From: Lachnospiraceae bacterium
GTDB taxonomy: Bacteria; Bacillota; Clostridia; Lachnospirales; Lachnospiraceae
Direction: 5' to 3'
Length of the DNA: 64,000 nucleotides
Assembly: GCA_017449075.1 (NCBI GenBank)
Contig: JAFSKG010000011.1
Location: 1-64,000 of the forward strand
Shown here piece by piece: positions 38,501 to 43,757 of the stretch; within the stretch, counting starts at the first letter, position 1, and the number at the start of each line of letters is the position of its first letter. Both the position numbers and the translations under genes were made by a program. The notes under the pieces were generated by a model. It was not told where the DNA came from and ran no database searches. It was given only the letters and a program-made list of their open reading frames with translations.

Positions 38501-38810
38501 CCTCCTCAGATTCTTCTGCACCATCATCAGATCCTTGATCCTCAGAATTCTTTTTCTCCTTTTCTTCTACTTTATCTTGAGAATTGTTTTCACCTTCATT
38601 CTCAAATTTTTCTTCAGTAGAATTTTCTTGAGGATCAACAAGTCCATCGTAATACTTACGATTTAAATTCTCCTCAACTTTTTCGTTCTTTGCTTCATTT
38701 ACGACATCATCAATAGAGTCAGCGAATGTCTGAATTCCTGCACTCGTCATGATCATCGCTACAATGAGCAAGATCGATGTGAATTTTTTAATTACTTTTC
38801 CGATACTCAT
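23550..38810 (-). CDS. Giant secreted adhesin with InlB B-type repeats, 5086 aa
   Basis: Signal peptide (1-31, ending GIQTFA). A strongly acidic Ser/Asp/Glu low-complexity stretch (about 35-275). An N-terminal globular region, Trp- and Tyr-rich (about 280-690). Then dozens of InlB B/Listeria-Bacteroides-type repeats, recognisable by GYTFxGW and YxxxYxLNGG motifs, in two blocks (about 700-2600 and 3230-4375). Between them (about 2615-2960) is a stretch resembling a parallel beta-helix (LYVCLNGYTLSVNKINGNGN). After the second block come a charged helix (about 4375-4430), a globular part, a Gly run (about 4600-4619) and cell-wall-binding-like repeats (NMWYRFDNDGIMQRGF, about 4680-4790). No LPxTG or C-terminal membrane helix is present, so attachment probably rests on the wall-binding repeats. 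Probably a filamentous adhesin; ligand unknown. One uninterrupted frame. Confidence 0.85.
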   Translation of the reverse strand: MSIGKVIKKFTSILLIVAMIMTSAGIQTFADSIDDVVNEAKNEKVEENLNRKYYDGLVDPQENSTEEKFENEGENNSQDKVEEKEKKNSEDQGSDDGAEESEEESSNDGYEEEPEEDETTKASNEESEEDETTIDPSEESQDPDEEKESDKKESEENSSVSDADTDDKDNDDKENNDKGNTEDKIEENETDEESIATDSEASDDADTTEEADATEDEIDNATKSELDDEEIEEASSSDADEVGDAEESKPATIATYSELFTVATDSKLLRGKEEIVASDSDAKLYGWSDTVGREIPNVTIWGDVGYRIDPMSWVNKGYFHYMLYRNNDEHKLNNLDGQKNPNIPADFRYFYWTEGKDILAFNIWGVWRLNKGRAKEYPLEDWLDTTKAMTKGGITPNILGFVYNEVGKSFTPVDGVTFDNNWDQQIQNGNFEYHLDGKDKQTYAEDRVGGASPDISVTCDLNGKTNPTPDGDFKIRLQGMYITNNSQERRIRWENDGWKDGDFTHRLFGHYDRKDTKNGADVQKAYLLQMYEASIKNNPKNISYTSGGKRYKLIGWTNMYHVMDPWWNQWGGKSLYKAIETFTNNDSPAVASDGMKIWYKDAWDAVSFGPNYRDGNNGAWREGYRFGMMDQGVMMAAGDGNGGVKSKSQWKGGSGPWSGITVTSRKSQEEDEIEDSSLKYRLEFMSPVFEEIVEKDITFDKKGGEWVEGYNPPTKYDSDDNETAVPTADNIKRFGYTFQGWYATAMVGLGVGTIEITKLGKDEIKKGITTVFASWKSKDYSIKFNDGKVKGSDGVDYTRAVAGATSGNYNYETTVTMPKASDMALTGFNLLGFATKSDATSVIWKCNTTYNVKDMGVKDGETLNIYPVYAEKTYKINLYGGSVVASDNKEKKSTSKDEGIELKYYQKLTFAKDKLELTGFNLKGFNKDNKKTDATIPAGTEIQVKDYVSHLSESETKSFYGVWDEKKYEIEFKAGKKKGSDNIEYEGIGSVGKKTYKYFETVILPTGFALTDFTLIGYGYTNGGDAKTINVDAKSIAGNIAGLSETNVNTLYGVWKENEVTITFYGGRKKASDNIHKESKNKVEKKYPYKSTVSVPQDFTLEGFNFKGFNIVNESDTVTLELSENNKNKATSLVSTYGIKEGKLDFYGVWKEKEYLLTILAGTKEVNGKTYVGTGTIATKSYSYHSNVTMPNTLTMRGFKLVGFNKDDNKEEADYNVDDIVEIKDLITYLTMHEYTEENEEANKLYAVYEISGATIVLNADIGAFETNKKRKKTLNVTKAGKSLGEYTGYEEPTSLNHIVAMYGAEGIEGYDGSTVLDEYEFTHWEDAEGNKYTSDTKIVGDLELKAFYKEKTTEEVNETLYDIAIDNDSVKGTYAGPASFKLKLGSNVLASMSEIGIPNPTNSSSWTFVGWSFDGVNVIDDSYVYADTSLRSLKAIYSENAITIVLSAKTGEFSGGKRVITIISTESKALNNYKEYEEPTKEDWVFKRWLDGSVEVASTSIMTRDITLIADYATKSDATPLEDENTEYYLEIFNEEEKGTYEGPNDLYLKFGSNVLASMSEAGVKDPVAKEGWKFLGWSYTEDGKDSLIKSTDKFIDIDKDSIYAVYSKVAYTVVLSAGDGEFEDGTKSKKLESETELELSKFTGYEEPTKTDYEFIRWVDVNGAEVATTSIIKSNTTLFARYKKVGQAIVDGKYIITIDNDDTKGVIKVNGEEKDVVRFKIGFNQDILATLASESITAEAKTGFVFKGWSWSGDLDDLIKDGDKFDNTDYISLKAVYTDLSKFQVILRSNTGVFEKARSRKISFETNNSETRQLKNYDKYEEPIKSNAEFYYWLELKEDGSRATYSQLNVVDRDLILDAIYKDNTTGEEIGKPDDGSGTHDGGDNATYTVMVKNDIAKGTMSNAEKKNIGGKDYEVALLELKLEDVILDKIEEKSINITPSVKYTFEGWSEIDNDIENLLKDDTKFTNKDMIEIYPVYYDVFSVHVILNANTGLFRNYQRTKSLEIHNRMALEDVVNYEEPTKSEGYTFIRWEDSTGKVYPTTYVFGKELDGKDVELFAIYKDDKDNTVGKGDTKDGGSRANYTVVSKYDVTKSSVSNTVFEVKKDDYIMQAMIDYDAYYPTVEAEGWWHKGWSFVPGHTEDYIDLFDKNTKYEDTDKTLVYAKYLNVNEWTITLDANTGLFKDNTRIKTIKNSKRIAVKDFPDYDIPEKSDGYTFDRWELADGTIFDAKDMPTDPFDFTLYAIYKDTKNNDIGKGDTKKGEYQATYTIRLSSDDTKGTLGAKTKFEIRIGELILATMSNAGIKDPEVVVGNYFVGWSWEKDNYDYAVLAENIYKGNEGTVLYALYSQELKSVTLRANTGLFSDDTREKVLQVPQYQLLKAVKGYEEPIKTDAKFNRWLKEDGTAILNLGTYKVADNQTLDAIYATGSNVIGTGDTKDGEDNATYTVKVKNTNSMGTYDGAEYFEIKKGEVVYTTMKASGVKEGTPKSGYAFKGWRLGSDLISALTTYEDTNLTYMTIEYDTQVTQLTFNASFGAFADGSREKSYVVARGRIINTIEEYEEPTKNKWTFNRWADESGNTVASTSEVPNVSEFNLKAMYKNRKGEEVDEDSHKHLVCGAPDEVSGHMTDVIEGHDTLIAYLPVTDKEEFLKYITDEFAKSEMDRKDIKIYLEEDIDLGDETELASNMNLYVCLNGYTLSVNKINGNGNVYISNCQLHEAHIVDKASASEISRPTFGSNGIHVLSARGKINVTAKGRFVNIDNSSASSKDVELMQVNIDVASGSNISTVSEFITAKGNSKVKLVDTTINNIKVEDSLIKTLDNAKFYVGGKVNVVNNKTNRAILEVNDTFEIAERSTFDASHNTIEKTGNGNTAVIFVGGDNNNIYGDLIVKDNKLLLSDEYKKLVKVEPVKVEDDTDESDDDSGLISDRDKELGTYAEEKSPAGEVGYSAAVAFTKDNISLNVRDSKIEIKDNESVASYSDVKAGYMYQIRAKDNSVEPFVKQGIGTELDKESIMEISFDTKDGEGLLTNNAKIIENNIFVNRTFGKEEKILDIQENSDGVLELRRKIYHVVYDEGAPTTNETKQVIEAFKGDGSTISETTRVRSVPMKAGYDISLENNDIYKAVGFRLSTYSIAYKTNGNKALGDFAPKSTISYLEDIYGDGEGIKDGDIISARANWDEQALVSEARELIITQEIYNQIVRQAVGEAAISKASQSDIEQVEEDSEENYYKVRYHLNGGHIPGIDKSEETEDYYEVKEIRRKDKYVLFTNVEKVATVSGVEKSYDFIGWSTTQGLEQLSADDQITEIPENYDGNEIFDVYAYYMPSTFKITYHLNGGSVEGAVGSTVEDTIVRLSPYKLITGVTKENSIFTGWTVEEVSSGLLDAASAVIVKPEFVKEFKAETVKSDLNAYANYESALYDVKYILNGGVIAGKTKDGDETFVDSTANIQNDYYLYTDVTKADHKFTGWETTGRGEKVSKIEAGDTDKTKREVIATFAPTTWEINYDTDGGNIVGTSGGNIKEKLSIDKSYVLYTEVVKEGWDFDYWYDVDTKEKVESISNAKGGAVYRVKAKYKPIAYDLVLHIDDTTTKELKNISLKEAFVLPTDIVKENTEFLNWYYIDESGNEKLIDTISKGNPKNITDVYLKLDDLMTHKIIYHLGKDEEIEGMDTYDQGSTNDKKTITIKKNRREKVALNTNVTKPGYEFVGWSSVEYAEGYFATEEADPSTQTYNFADGYSKSFEEKYKNVIELRDVEFHYYANFVLKDDKSKKVEIVYHIVGGGGEISRGAKIDDTTYVETVVPTADISLSGNGEYDDQPKWILAGVFYTEEEAQNPSSSHNVSNVVALDKMQEKLGQTLDVYLAFAKNTYNVKYYLEGGTVDGKALEEGTEVYEVEYLNINTSDEMPLLSGVKKEGYIFDGWFTERDGKGEKIKDVRKNNGEKDYAVYAYWKSINYNVTYVLHGGQLSGKVGETYTKTYSRLVENEVETGAVYEGHVFDGWYTGEGGQGTKYEKLPASEKEVEDLTLHANFIKSTYTVTYILNGGKLKGKTLIDGMYYKESYSNQTDVELIPKSEIMYDDGVFTGWEDGESVRYTTIPKDHVGDIVVEAKYSTETTTITFNIGSKGAVEGKIAIDGKFTETFNLAEDSVLPTNVRSTLAAKFNRLGKTYDMMYFDGWYTTPTYTGSPVTILKEGNPENITTLYAKWSSSMYMIVYHLNGGTITGIARNDVTDMSDERFVIFEDYELPKEVTHNFGTFEGWYDNQKCTGSPITKLTARSKYIKNGVVELYAKLPKTKYVVKYFVEPASGGFTQCASKVDNSASYVLDSSNFALDTNVKGNIRFDGWYKKENGEFVGNEIISLPKGTTEDIDVYGKLVDVSTLDEEELAAFEAREAKREELRSAAKEKRKQEINDNAKKEAEKVKENMQPQNNGYLDEDYINSLIQEDRKDAIQKQEQAKAKELAYSAESKGLLGAVREFVSSFGDLILGDDDDGSTSVASPNEIQVKVSDLLAYDTVSAKNLGIEVPSGKVLNAVIVTYIKDLAGNFVDDYSIVGTMLSAGSNLSKIADAYPDHTFGVRAIIVDKSILTPPSSPSKRPSYYGGGTTGGGGGGGGGGGVGGALPAGNNTIIVNPYGYDGRGKDNGALRAGILKLHVNSKIGRIATPSFGDYKTINMSAGSSSLMGLSDETWEYFPASNEFKLFMSAPNGDRYYLTNGWHKRVVNSKNMWYRFDNDGIMQRGFVEEGGNVYYLNNSLSELAYMVTGFKDFEGTGYTGYFRNDGVLVAIFPTTERVVYETKLLALPDKPSFDRSIYEKCRNYDSNSTRIVKSVKTYGQSVMGNFVGYWYYMASGTRKLRFETINTELQIARFANNGWINAYDTDNKLHSYRFDDATNLLVNTITPEGFIVSQSGQMSGKDILLDFSTIDVTKESGYVLAVTTLNTLPTNSRKLQSHLVAYNGVPVSDSPATDIWTVIDFQGVEPVLTNMVYGGSSIQPVVPQVQPLQLLSNAANAISSTFGLTQTEETIPIIDAAGIINPNSIVKMTKVLSNVDFEQGAKIASEIVSSNNITSVYSLCMNIYSTLKGLFAA

Positions 38811-38969
38811 AATTCTTTCCCTCTTTTACTTAAAAAATTTAAAAAACATTTTTGTTTCGTTTTTTATATTTATTTTATAAGTTTATTATGTTTTCTATTT
38901 TTAACCTCACATCAAATGCTGGCAGCACATACCTGTGTTGTCGAATTAATCGTAAACTAAAATGCGACT

Positions 38970-39006
38970 AAAAATTGTCAACTATCCACTTATGGATTGT
39001 CGACAA
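38970..39006 (-). terminator. Terminator-like hairpin early in the giant gene's leader
   Basis: Minus strand: arms TTGTCGACAATCCA and TGGATAGTTGACAA pair at 13 of 14 positions (one G-U, one mismatch). The loop is TAAG and TTTTT follows. It starts about 20 nt after the predicted transcript start and some 160 nt before the coding region, so it could attenuate transcription. Confidence 0.65.
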
Positions 39007-39032
39007 AACTCGTTTATTTTAGCTGCACATAC

Positions 39033-39061
39033 ATTATAAGTTTAAACTCACATTTTGTCAA
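39033..39061 (-). promoter_or_regulatory. Consensus sigma-A promoter of the giant adhesin gene
   Basis: Minus strand: TTGACA at 39061-39056, exactly 17 nt, TATAAT at 39038-39033. Predicted start near 39026, giving a leader of about 215 nt. Confidence 0.85.
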
Positions 39062-39169
39062 CAATTTTAGGTACAAATTTATTAAAAAAGTATTAAAAAA
39101 GCTACATTATTTCTTAATAATTAACTTTATCATTTTTTTAAAAAGTTTTCAGTTGTAATGAGAATTTTG

Positions 39170-39198
39170 TTGAAATTTTCAAAAATTTGCAGTATAAT
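39170..39198 (+). promoter_or_regulatory. Promoter giving a leaderless ATPase mRNA
   Basis: TTGAAA, 17-nt spacer, TATAAT; the ATG follows 6 nt after the -10, so the predicted transcript begins at or within the start codon. Confidence 0.75.
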
Positions 39199-39204
39199 AC
39201 GGCT

Positions 39205-40386
39205 ATGATTATAAGAGAACGATATTTAAACCAAATAAGACCTTTTTATGACTCAGACCTAATTAAAATAATTACTGGAATTCGCCGTTCTGGTAAGTCT
39301 GTTGTGATGCAGCAAATCAAAGATGAGATTACAAAAAAAAGCGATAATTATTTCTATTTTGAATTTGAAGATAGGATTACAAAAAGCCAATTCAAAAATG
39401 CCGATGACATAATTCAAAATATTTTACGAAATAAAAAAGACGAGCTTTGCTATGTATTCTTTGACGAGATACAGGATTATGATGGATGGGAAGAAGTATG
39501 TAAAACTCTTAGACTTAAAAATTGTTCTATTTTCATCACAGGTTCAAATCAAAAATTACTATCTAAAGAATATACAAATAAATTAAGCGGAAGATATGTT
39601 TCTTTCAAAATATTTCCATTTGTGTATAAAGAAATCTTAGAATACTGTAAAGAATTAAGTCGCGATATGTCCATTCTCGACTACATCATATGGGGTGGCT
39701 TTCCAAAAAGATTAGAATATAAAGATGAAAATGCTATGAAGTCTTATCTAAAAGATCTAAATGAAACTATTATTTACAACGACTTAAGCCTTAGATATAA
39801 AATTAAGAAAATGGAGTTGTTTGAAAATGTTGTCAACTATGTTTTTTTGTCAAATAGTAGAATACTAAGTTCTAACTCAATTTATAAATATATAAAGCAA
39901 TATCACAAGTGTTCTGAAAATACTATTTCAAAATATATTTATTATCTTGAGCAAGCATTTGCTATTGAAAAACTAAGCCAATACTCTACCAAGACAAAAC
40001 AAGAATTGTCATTTTATCATAAAATATATAATGAAGATGTGTCTTTTAATTCAATAAGGCAAACGAATAATCGATTTGACTTAAGTCACAATCTTGAAAA
40101 TATTATTCACAATGAGCTCTTATATATGGGATATACTTTACATGTATACAACATTAACGGAAAAGAGGTAGACTTTCTCGCAACAAACGGCAACAAAAAA
40201 TATTACATACAAGTTGCTTATAGTGTTGAAGATGAAGAAACATATAAAAGAGAAATGACTCCTTTCAACCTAATAAAAGACAATCTATCTCAAAAGATTT
40301 TAATTACCAATGATGAATTGGATTATTCTACAAGTCTAGTCCGTCATATAAAATTTAAAGATTTTTTAATGCTTGATACTTTATAG
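39205..40386 (+). CDS. ATP-binding protein, AAA_14/DUF4143 family
   Basis: An N-terminal P-loop ATPase (Walker A GIRRSGKS, Walker B YVFFDEIQDYDGW, sensor IFITGSNQ) is followed by the DUF4143 C-terminal domain with a winged-helix part and a nuclease-like tail (GKEVDFLATNGNKKYYIQVAY). Such proteins are abundant and often multi-copy in anaerobes, with no settled role. The ATG at 39205 has no Shine-Dalgarno, and the promoter -10 ends 6 nt before it, so the mRNA is probably leaderless. The TAG stop runs into GGGCTCATGCAGG, a worn copy of the window's palindromic repeat. Confidence 0.85.
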   Translation: MIIRERYLNQIRPFYDSDLIKIITGIRRSGKSVVMQQIKDEITKKSDNYFYFEFEDRITKSQFKNADDIIQNILRNKKDELCYVFFDEIQDYDGWEEVCKTLRLKNCSIFITGSNQKLLSKEYTNKLSGRYVSFKIFPFVYKEILEYCKELSRDMSILDYIIWGGFPKRLEYKDENAMKSYLKDLNETIIYNDLSLRYKIKKMELFENVVNYVFLSNSRILSSNSIYKYIKQYHKCSENTISKYIYYLEQAFAIEKLSQYSTKTKQELSFYHKIYNEDVSFNSIRQTNNRFDLSHNLENIIHNELLYMGYTLHVYNINGKEVDFLATNGNKKYYIQVAYSVEDEETYKREMTPFNLIKDNLSQKILITNDELDYSTSLVRHIKFKDFLMLDTL

Positions 40387-40465
40387 GGCTCATGCAGGCA
40401 TTGCAAAAATACCGATACTATATTAAAATTAATTATAATAAAATAAAATTTATGGAGATGGGTGT

Positions 40466-41725
40466 ATGAAAAAAAGTGATGATTTAAACATTAACAAATC
40501 CGACATTGCAAAAAACTATTTATTTCTAGGAATTTTAATTGCTGCAATGATTCTTGGATGTGTGTTTGGGGCTATGAACCCAGATGCCGCAAGAAAAATT
40601 AACTTTCTCGGTACTATATTTATTAACATGATGTTCTGTATTGTTGTTCCTCTTGTGTTTGCATCAATAGCTGGTGCTGTTGCAGGTATGAAAAACAGAA
40701 CTCGTGCCGGCAAGATTATCGGCTACACTATTGCAACATTTGTAATTACTGGTATTATAGCTGCCATCATAATGTTTGTTCTTATGAAAGCTTACCCACC
40801 AGTACTTAAAGCTTGGGAAAATGTACCATCCGAAGAACTTGGTGAGTATGCAACCATACCACAAATGATTACAAACTTTTTAACCACTAGTGATTTCACA
40901 GGTCTCTTAACTCGTCGTGCCATGCTTCCACTTATTGTATTTTCACTTATATTTGGATTTGCAACTAATCTTATAGAAGGTGGCGAAGGCCCTGTAACAA
41001 ATTTCATATTAGGATTAAGCAAGGTTATGGTTAAGTTTGTAAATATTGTTACTTATTATGCTCCTGTTGCATTCTTTGCAATATTTGCAAATCTCATGGC
41101 TGACTATGGACATATGATTACAGAAGCATATGCAAGAGCAATGATTGTCTACTATCCACTTTGCTTCATTTATCTTTTCACTGCATTTCCACTCTTCGCA
41201 TGGTTTGGTGGTGGTAAAGGTGCAGCAAAACTTATGTTTAGCAAACTTGCTCGCCCTGCCATCGTGTCACTTGGTACTTGTTCATCCGTGGCAACAATTC
41301 CAACCAACTTAAATGTCGCTGAAGAAACTGGCATCTCAAAAGATGTATCAAATATAGTTATCCCACTTGGTGCTACCATGCACATGGATGGTTCTTGCTT
41401 CTCATGTGTACTAAAAATTGCATTTGTACTCGGCGTATTTGGACAACAACTTTCTTGGAACCAACTCATCCCTATAACACTACTTGCTGTTTTCTCATCA
41501 GTAGGTATGTCAGGTGTTCCTGGTGGCGGATACATTGGCGAATACATCATCTGCTCTGTATTCTTCCCAACTCGTATGGAACTCGCATTCCCTATACTTG
41601 TTGCAATCGGAAACTTAGTTGACCCACCTGCTACTATGATAAATGCTTCTGGTGACTATGTTGTGTCATTCATAGTTTCAAGATTTGTGGATGGAAAGGA
41701 TTGGCTTCAAAAGAAACTCAAATAA
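40466..41725 (+). CDS. Dicarboxylate/amino-acid:cation symporter (DAACS family)
   Basis: A GltP/SdcS-like membrane carrier, about eight helices plus two re-entrant loops, importing acidic amino acids or C4-dicarboxylates with Na+ or H+. Signature stretches are MMFCIVVPLVFASIAGAV, the serine-containing SLGTCSSVATIPTNL, PLGATMHMDGSC and GVPGGGYIGEYI. At 419 residues it has family length. ATGGAGATGGG provides the ribosome binding site. It is followed after 3 nt by lysA, so aspartate or glutamate uptake may be coupled to lysine synthesis; the substrate is not fixed by sequence. Confidence 0.92.
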   Translation: MKKSDDLNINKSDIAKNYLFLGILIAAMILGCVFGAMNPDAARKINFLGTIFINMMFCIVVPLVFASIAGAVAGMKNRTRAGKIIGYTIATFVITGIIAAIIMFVLMKAYPPVLKAWENVPSEELGEYATIPQMITNFLTTSDFTGLLTRRAMLPLIVFSLIFGFATNLIEGGEGPVTNFILGLSKVMVKFVNIVTYYAPVAFFAIFANLMADYGHMITEAYARAMIVYYPLCFIYLFTAFPLFAWFGGGKGAAKLMFSKLARPAIVSLGTCSSVATIPTNLNVAEETGISKDVSNIVIPLGATMHMDGSCFSCVLKIAFVLGVFGQQLSWNQLIPITLLAVFSSVGMSGVPGGGYIGEYIICSVFFPTRMELAFPILVAIGNLVDPPATMINASGDYVVSFIVSRFVDGKDWLQKKLK

Positions 41726-41728
41726 TTT

Positions 41729-43024
41729 ATGATTTGTAAAAATATTACAATAAAAGATAACGAGCTTTATTTTAATAATTTTAAAGTTACAGAGCTTGCA
41801 AAAAAATACGGCACTCCACTTTATATAATGGATGAGAACCGTATAAGAGAAAATGTGAATGCTTATAAGTCTGCATTTAAAAAATATTTTGGCGACTCTG
41901 CTCTTATGCTCTATGCAAGTAAGGCTTGCTCTTTCAAATACATTTACGAAATTATGAAGGATGAAGGTGTCGGTATCGACCTTGTATCAAGTGGCGAACT
42001 CTATACTGCAAAAGCTGCTGGCTTTGATTTATCTAAAGCTTATTTTCATAGCAACAACAAAACTGACTTTGATATAGCTTATGGTATAGAAAATGGCGTC
42101 GGATATTTTGTAGCTGATAATATAGAAGAAGTAAATGTCATAGAGAGAGAATGTGAGAAGCTCGGCAAGACTCAAAAAATTTTGCTTCGTCTTACTCCAG
42201 GCATTGATACTCATACCTACGAAGCAGACCAGACAGGAAAAATAGATTCTAAGTTTGGTACTGCTATAGAGACAGGGCAGGCACTTACTCTTGTCGGTGA
42301 AGTTCTAAAACTCTCGCACGTAAAACTTATGGGCTTCCACTGCCATGTGGGCTCGCAAGTTTTTGAAGAAGATGTGTATGAAAGAACTTCAAAAATAATG
42401 CTTAAGTTTTTCGCTGACGTAAAGGAGAAATATAATTTTGAGACTTTAGAGTATGATATTGGCGGTGGCTTTGGTGTTAGGTATGTAGACTCTGACCCTA
42501 TACTTCATCTTGATACAAAGTTAAAAGAACTTTCAGAATATATAAATGCAGAATGTGGGAGACTCAATATAAATGTTCCAGCATTTAGAATGGAACCTGG
42601 TAGATCTATAGTTGCTGATGCAGGTATGACTCTCTACACTGTTGGGACAATCAAAAAAATACCTGGCTATAAAAACTATGTGTCGATAGATGGCGGCATG
42701 GCAGATAATCCAAGATTTGCACTATACGGAGCTAATTACACTTGTATGGTTGCAAATAAGATGAACGAGGCACTTGATTTTAAAGCTGACCTCGTAGGAA
42801 GATGCTGCGAATCAGGTGACATAATACAAAAAGATATTATGTTCCCATCATCAGTTAAAAGATATGATATAGTTGCTGTCGCAACTACAGGAGCTTACAA
42901 CTACTCCATGGCATCAAATTACAATCGCTTACCAAGGCCTGCAGTCGTGATGCTAAAAGATGATAATGATTTCGTAGTTGTAAAAGCAGAATCATTCGAT
43001 AACCTAATTCAAAACGATATATAA
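41729..43024 (+). CDS. lysA: Diaminopimelate decarboxylase
   Basis: A PLP-dependent fold-type III enzyme converting meso-diaminopimelate to L-lysine. Visible are the PLP lysine in LMLYASKACSFKYI, the HCHVGSQ motif, the glycine loop DIGGGFGVRY, EPGRSIVADAG and the active-site CCESGDII with a following GAYNYSM. At 431 residues it is full length. It begins 3 nt after the symporter stop and shows no Shine-Dalgarno of its own, so its translation probably depends on coupling. Unlike dapA-dapB-ddh it is not behind the lysine riboswitch. Confidence 0.95.
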   Translation: MICKNITIKDNELYFNNFKVTELAKKYGTPLYIMDENRIRENVNAYKSAFKKYFGDSALMLYASKACSFKYIYEIMKDEGVGIDLVSSGELYTAKAAGFDLSKAYFHSNNKTDFDIAYGIENGVGYFVADNIEEVNVIERECEKLGKTQKILLRLTPGIDTHTYEADQTGKIDSKFGTAIETGQALTLVGEVLKLSHVKLMGFHCHVGSQVFEEDVYERTSKIMLKFFADVKEKYNFETLEYDIGGGFGVRYVDSDPILHLDTKLKELSEYINAECGRLNINVPAFRMEPGRSIVADAGMTLYTVGTIKKIPGYKNYVSIDGGMADNPRFALYGANYTCMVANKMNEALDFKADLVGRCCESGDIIQKDIMFPSSVKRYDIVAVATTGAYNYSMASNYNRLPRPAVVMLKDDNDFVVVKAESFDNLIQNDI

Positions 43025-43026
43025 GT

Positions 43027-43080
43027 GCCGCTCGCACAGCTCGCGGCTACAATGTAAGGGACGACATCCTGTCGTCCCTT
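43027..43080. repeat. Palindromic repeat pair after lysA
   Basis: A GCCGCTCGCACAGCTCGCGG unit with CTAC, then AAGGGACGAC/GTCGTCCCTT. The second unit doubles as a terminator. Confidence 0.88.
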
Positions 43081-43085
43081 TTTTA
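43056..43085. terminator. Terminator between lysA and the HAD gene, formed by a repeat unit
   Basis: Perfect 10-bp stem AAGGGACGAC/GTCGTCCCTT, 5-nt loop, then a T-run on the plus strand. It closes the symporter-lysA transcript. Confidence 0.85.
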
Positions 43086-43745
43086 TACCAAATCTAGTAT
43101 TTCTATCGCATCATCCACATATCCCAAACATTTTTTATAATTCTTTTCTTCATCAGTCAATCCTTTAAATCCCGCACCATAATTCACACCAATAAAAGCT
43201 ACCCCGAGATTAATCGCTCCTCTCAAATCGTGCTCAGTGTCACCTATCATACAAACTCTGTCATAATCAGTAATCTTGCAGTCTTCTATGGCAAGTCTCA
43301 TTATATCAGTCTTTGTTAAACCTTTTTCGTTAATTGAACCTCTTAATGTATCAAAATATTTTGTCATATCATAATGTTCAAAAAGCGGTGTAACACATTT
43401 CATAAGTTTATAAGTTGCGAGTGCTACCTTGTATCCATTTTCTTTAAGTGTAGTTATCACTTCCGGAATATTTTTAAATGGTTTTGCTTTAAGTAACTCG
43501 TGCTCCAAATAATATTTTCTATATTTTTTAGTTAAACTATCAATATCTTCATCTGACAATTCCGGATAATATCTATGGAGCGAATCTATTATTGGTGGGC
43601 CTATAAAAGTGTCAACCTCTTCTTGTGTAAGTTTTCTAAGACCAGCGTTTTCAATAGTCGCCTTAAGAGAGTTGAGAATGGTCTCTGCTGTGTCAAAAAC
43701 CGTTCCATCTAAATCAAATAATATCAAATCATATTTTCTATTCAT
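43083..43745 (-). CDS. HAD-superfamily hydrolase, phosphoglycolate phosphatase-like
   Basis: A cytoplasmic phosphatase of the Gph/PpaX group. HAD motif I is LILFDLDGTVFDT (Asp11, Asp13); motif II is VALATYKL; the lysine and motif IV are in GLTKTDIM and VCMIGDTEHDLRGAINLGV. A helical cap domain lies between motifs I and II. At 220 residues it has the usual length. Substrate cannot be assigned. The upstream DUF3800 gene ends 12 nt before it and is probably cotranscribed. Confidence 0.88.
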   Translation of the reverse strand: MNRKYDLILFDLDGTVFDTAETILNSLKATIENAGLRKLTQEEVDTFIGPPIIDSLHRYYPELSDEDIDSLTKKYRKYYLEHELLKAKPFKNIPEVITTLKENGYKVALATYKLMKCVTPLFEHYDMTKYFDTLRGSINEKGLTKTDIMRLAIEDCKITDYDRVCMIGDTEHDLRGAINLGVAFIGVNYGAGFKGLTDEEKNYKKCLGYVDDAIEILDLV

Positions 43746-43757
43746 AACTACTATACT

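Larger units (their letters stand above)
38811..39204. other. Divergent intergenic region with leader of the giant gene
   Basis: It contains a near-consensus leftward promoter, an early terminator-like hairpin, and then an AT-rich leader to the giant gene. The leader includes a short stretch with CACAGGTATGTG and GCTGCCAGC inverted repeats that match no riboswitch class I know. The leaderless promoter of the rightward ATPase gene is also here. Confidence 0.6.

Noticed and set aside
38011..38666. Open frames on the plus strand opposite the acidic part of the giant gene
   Set aside because: Low-complexity Ser/Phe-rich translations that mirror Asp/Glu/Ser codons of the coding strand; no ribosome binding site or family pattern.
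38976..38981. Second TTGACA on the minus strand in the giant gene's leader as another promoter
   Set aside because: No acceptable -10 lies 16-18 nt downstream; the bases are explained by the hairpin arm.
38811..39032. Giant-gene leader considered as a c-di-GMP riboswitch
   Set aside because: The conserved GEMM core and tetraloop-receptor pattern is not present.
40516..41550. Several minus-strand open frames inside the symporter gene
   Set aside because: They lie opposite a clear DAACS coding sequence, lack ribosome binding sites and match no family.
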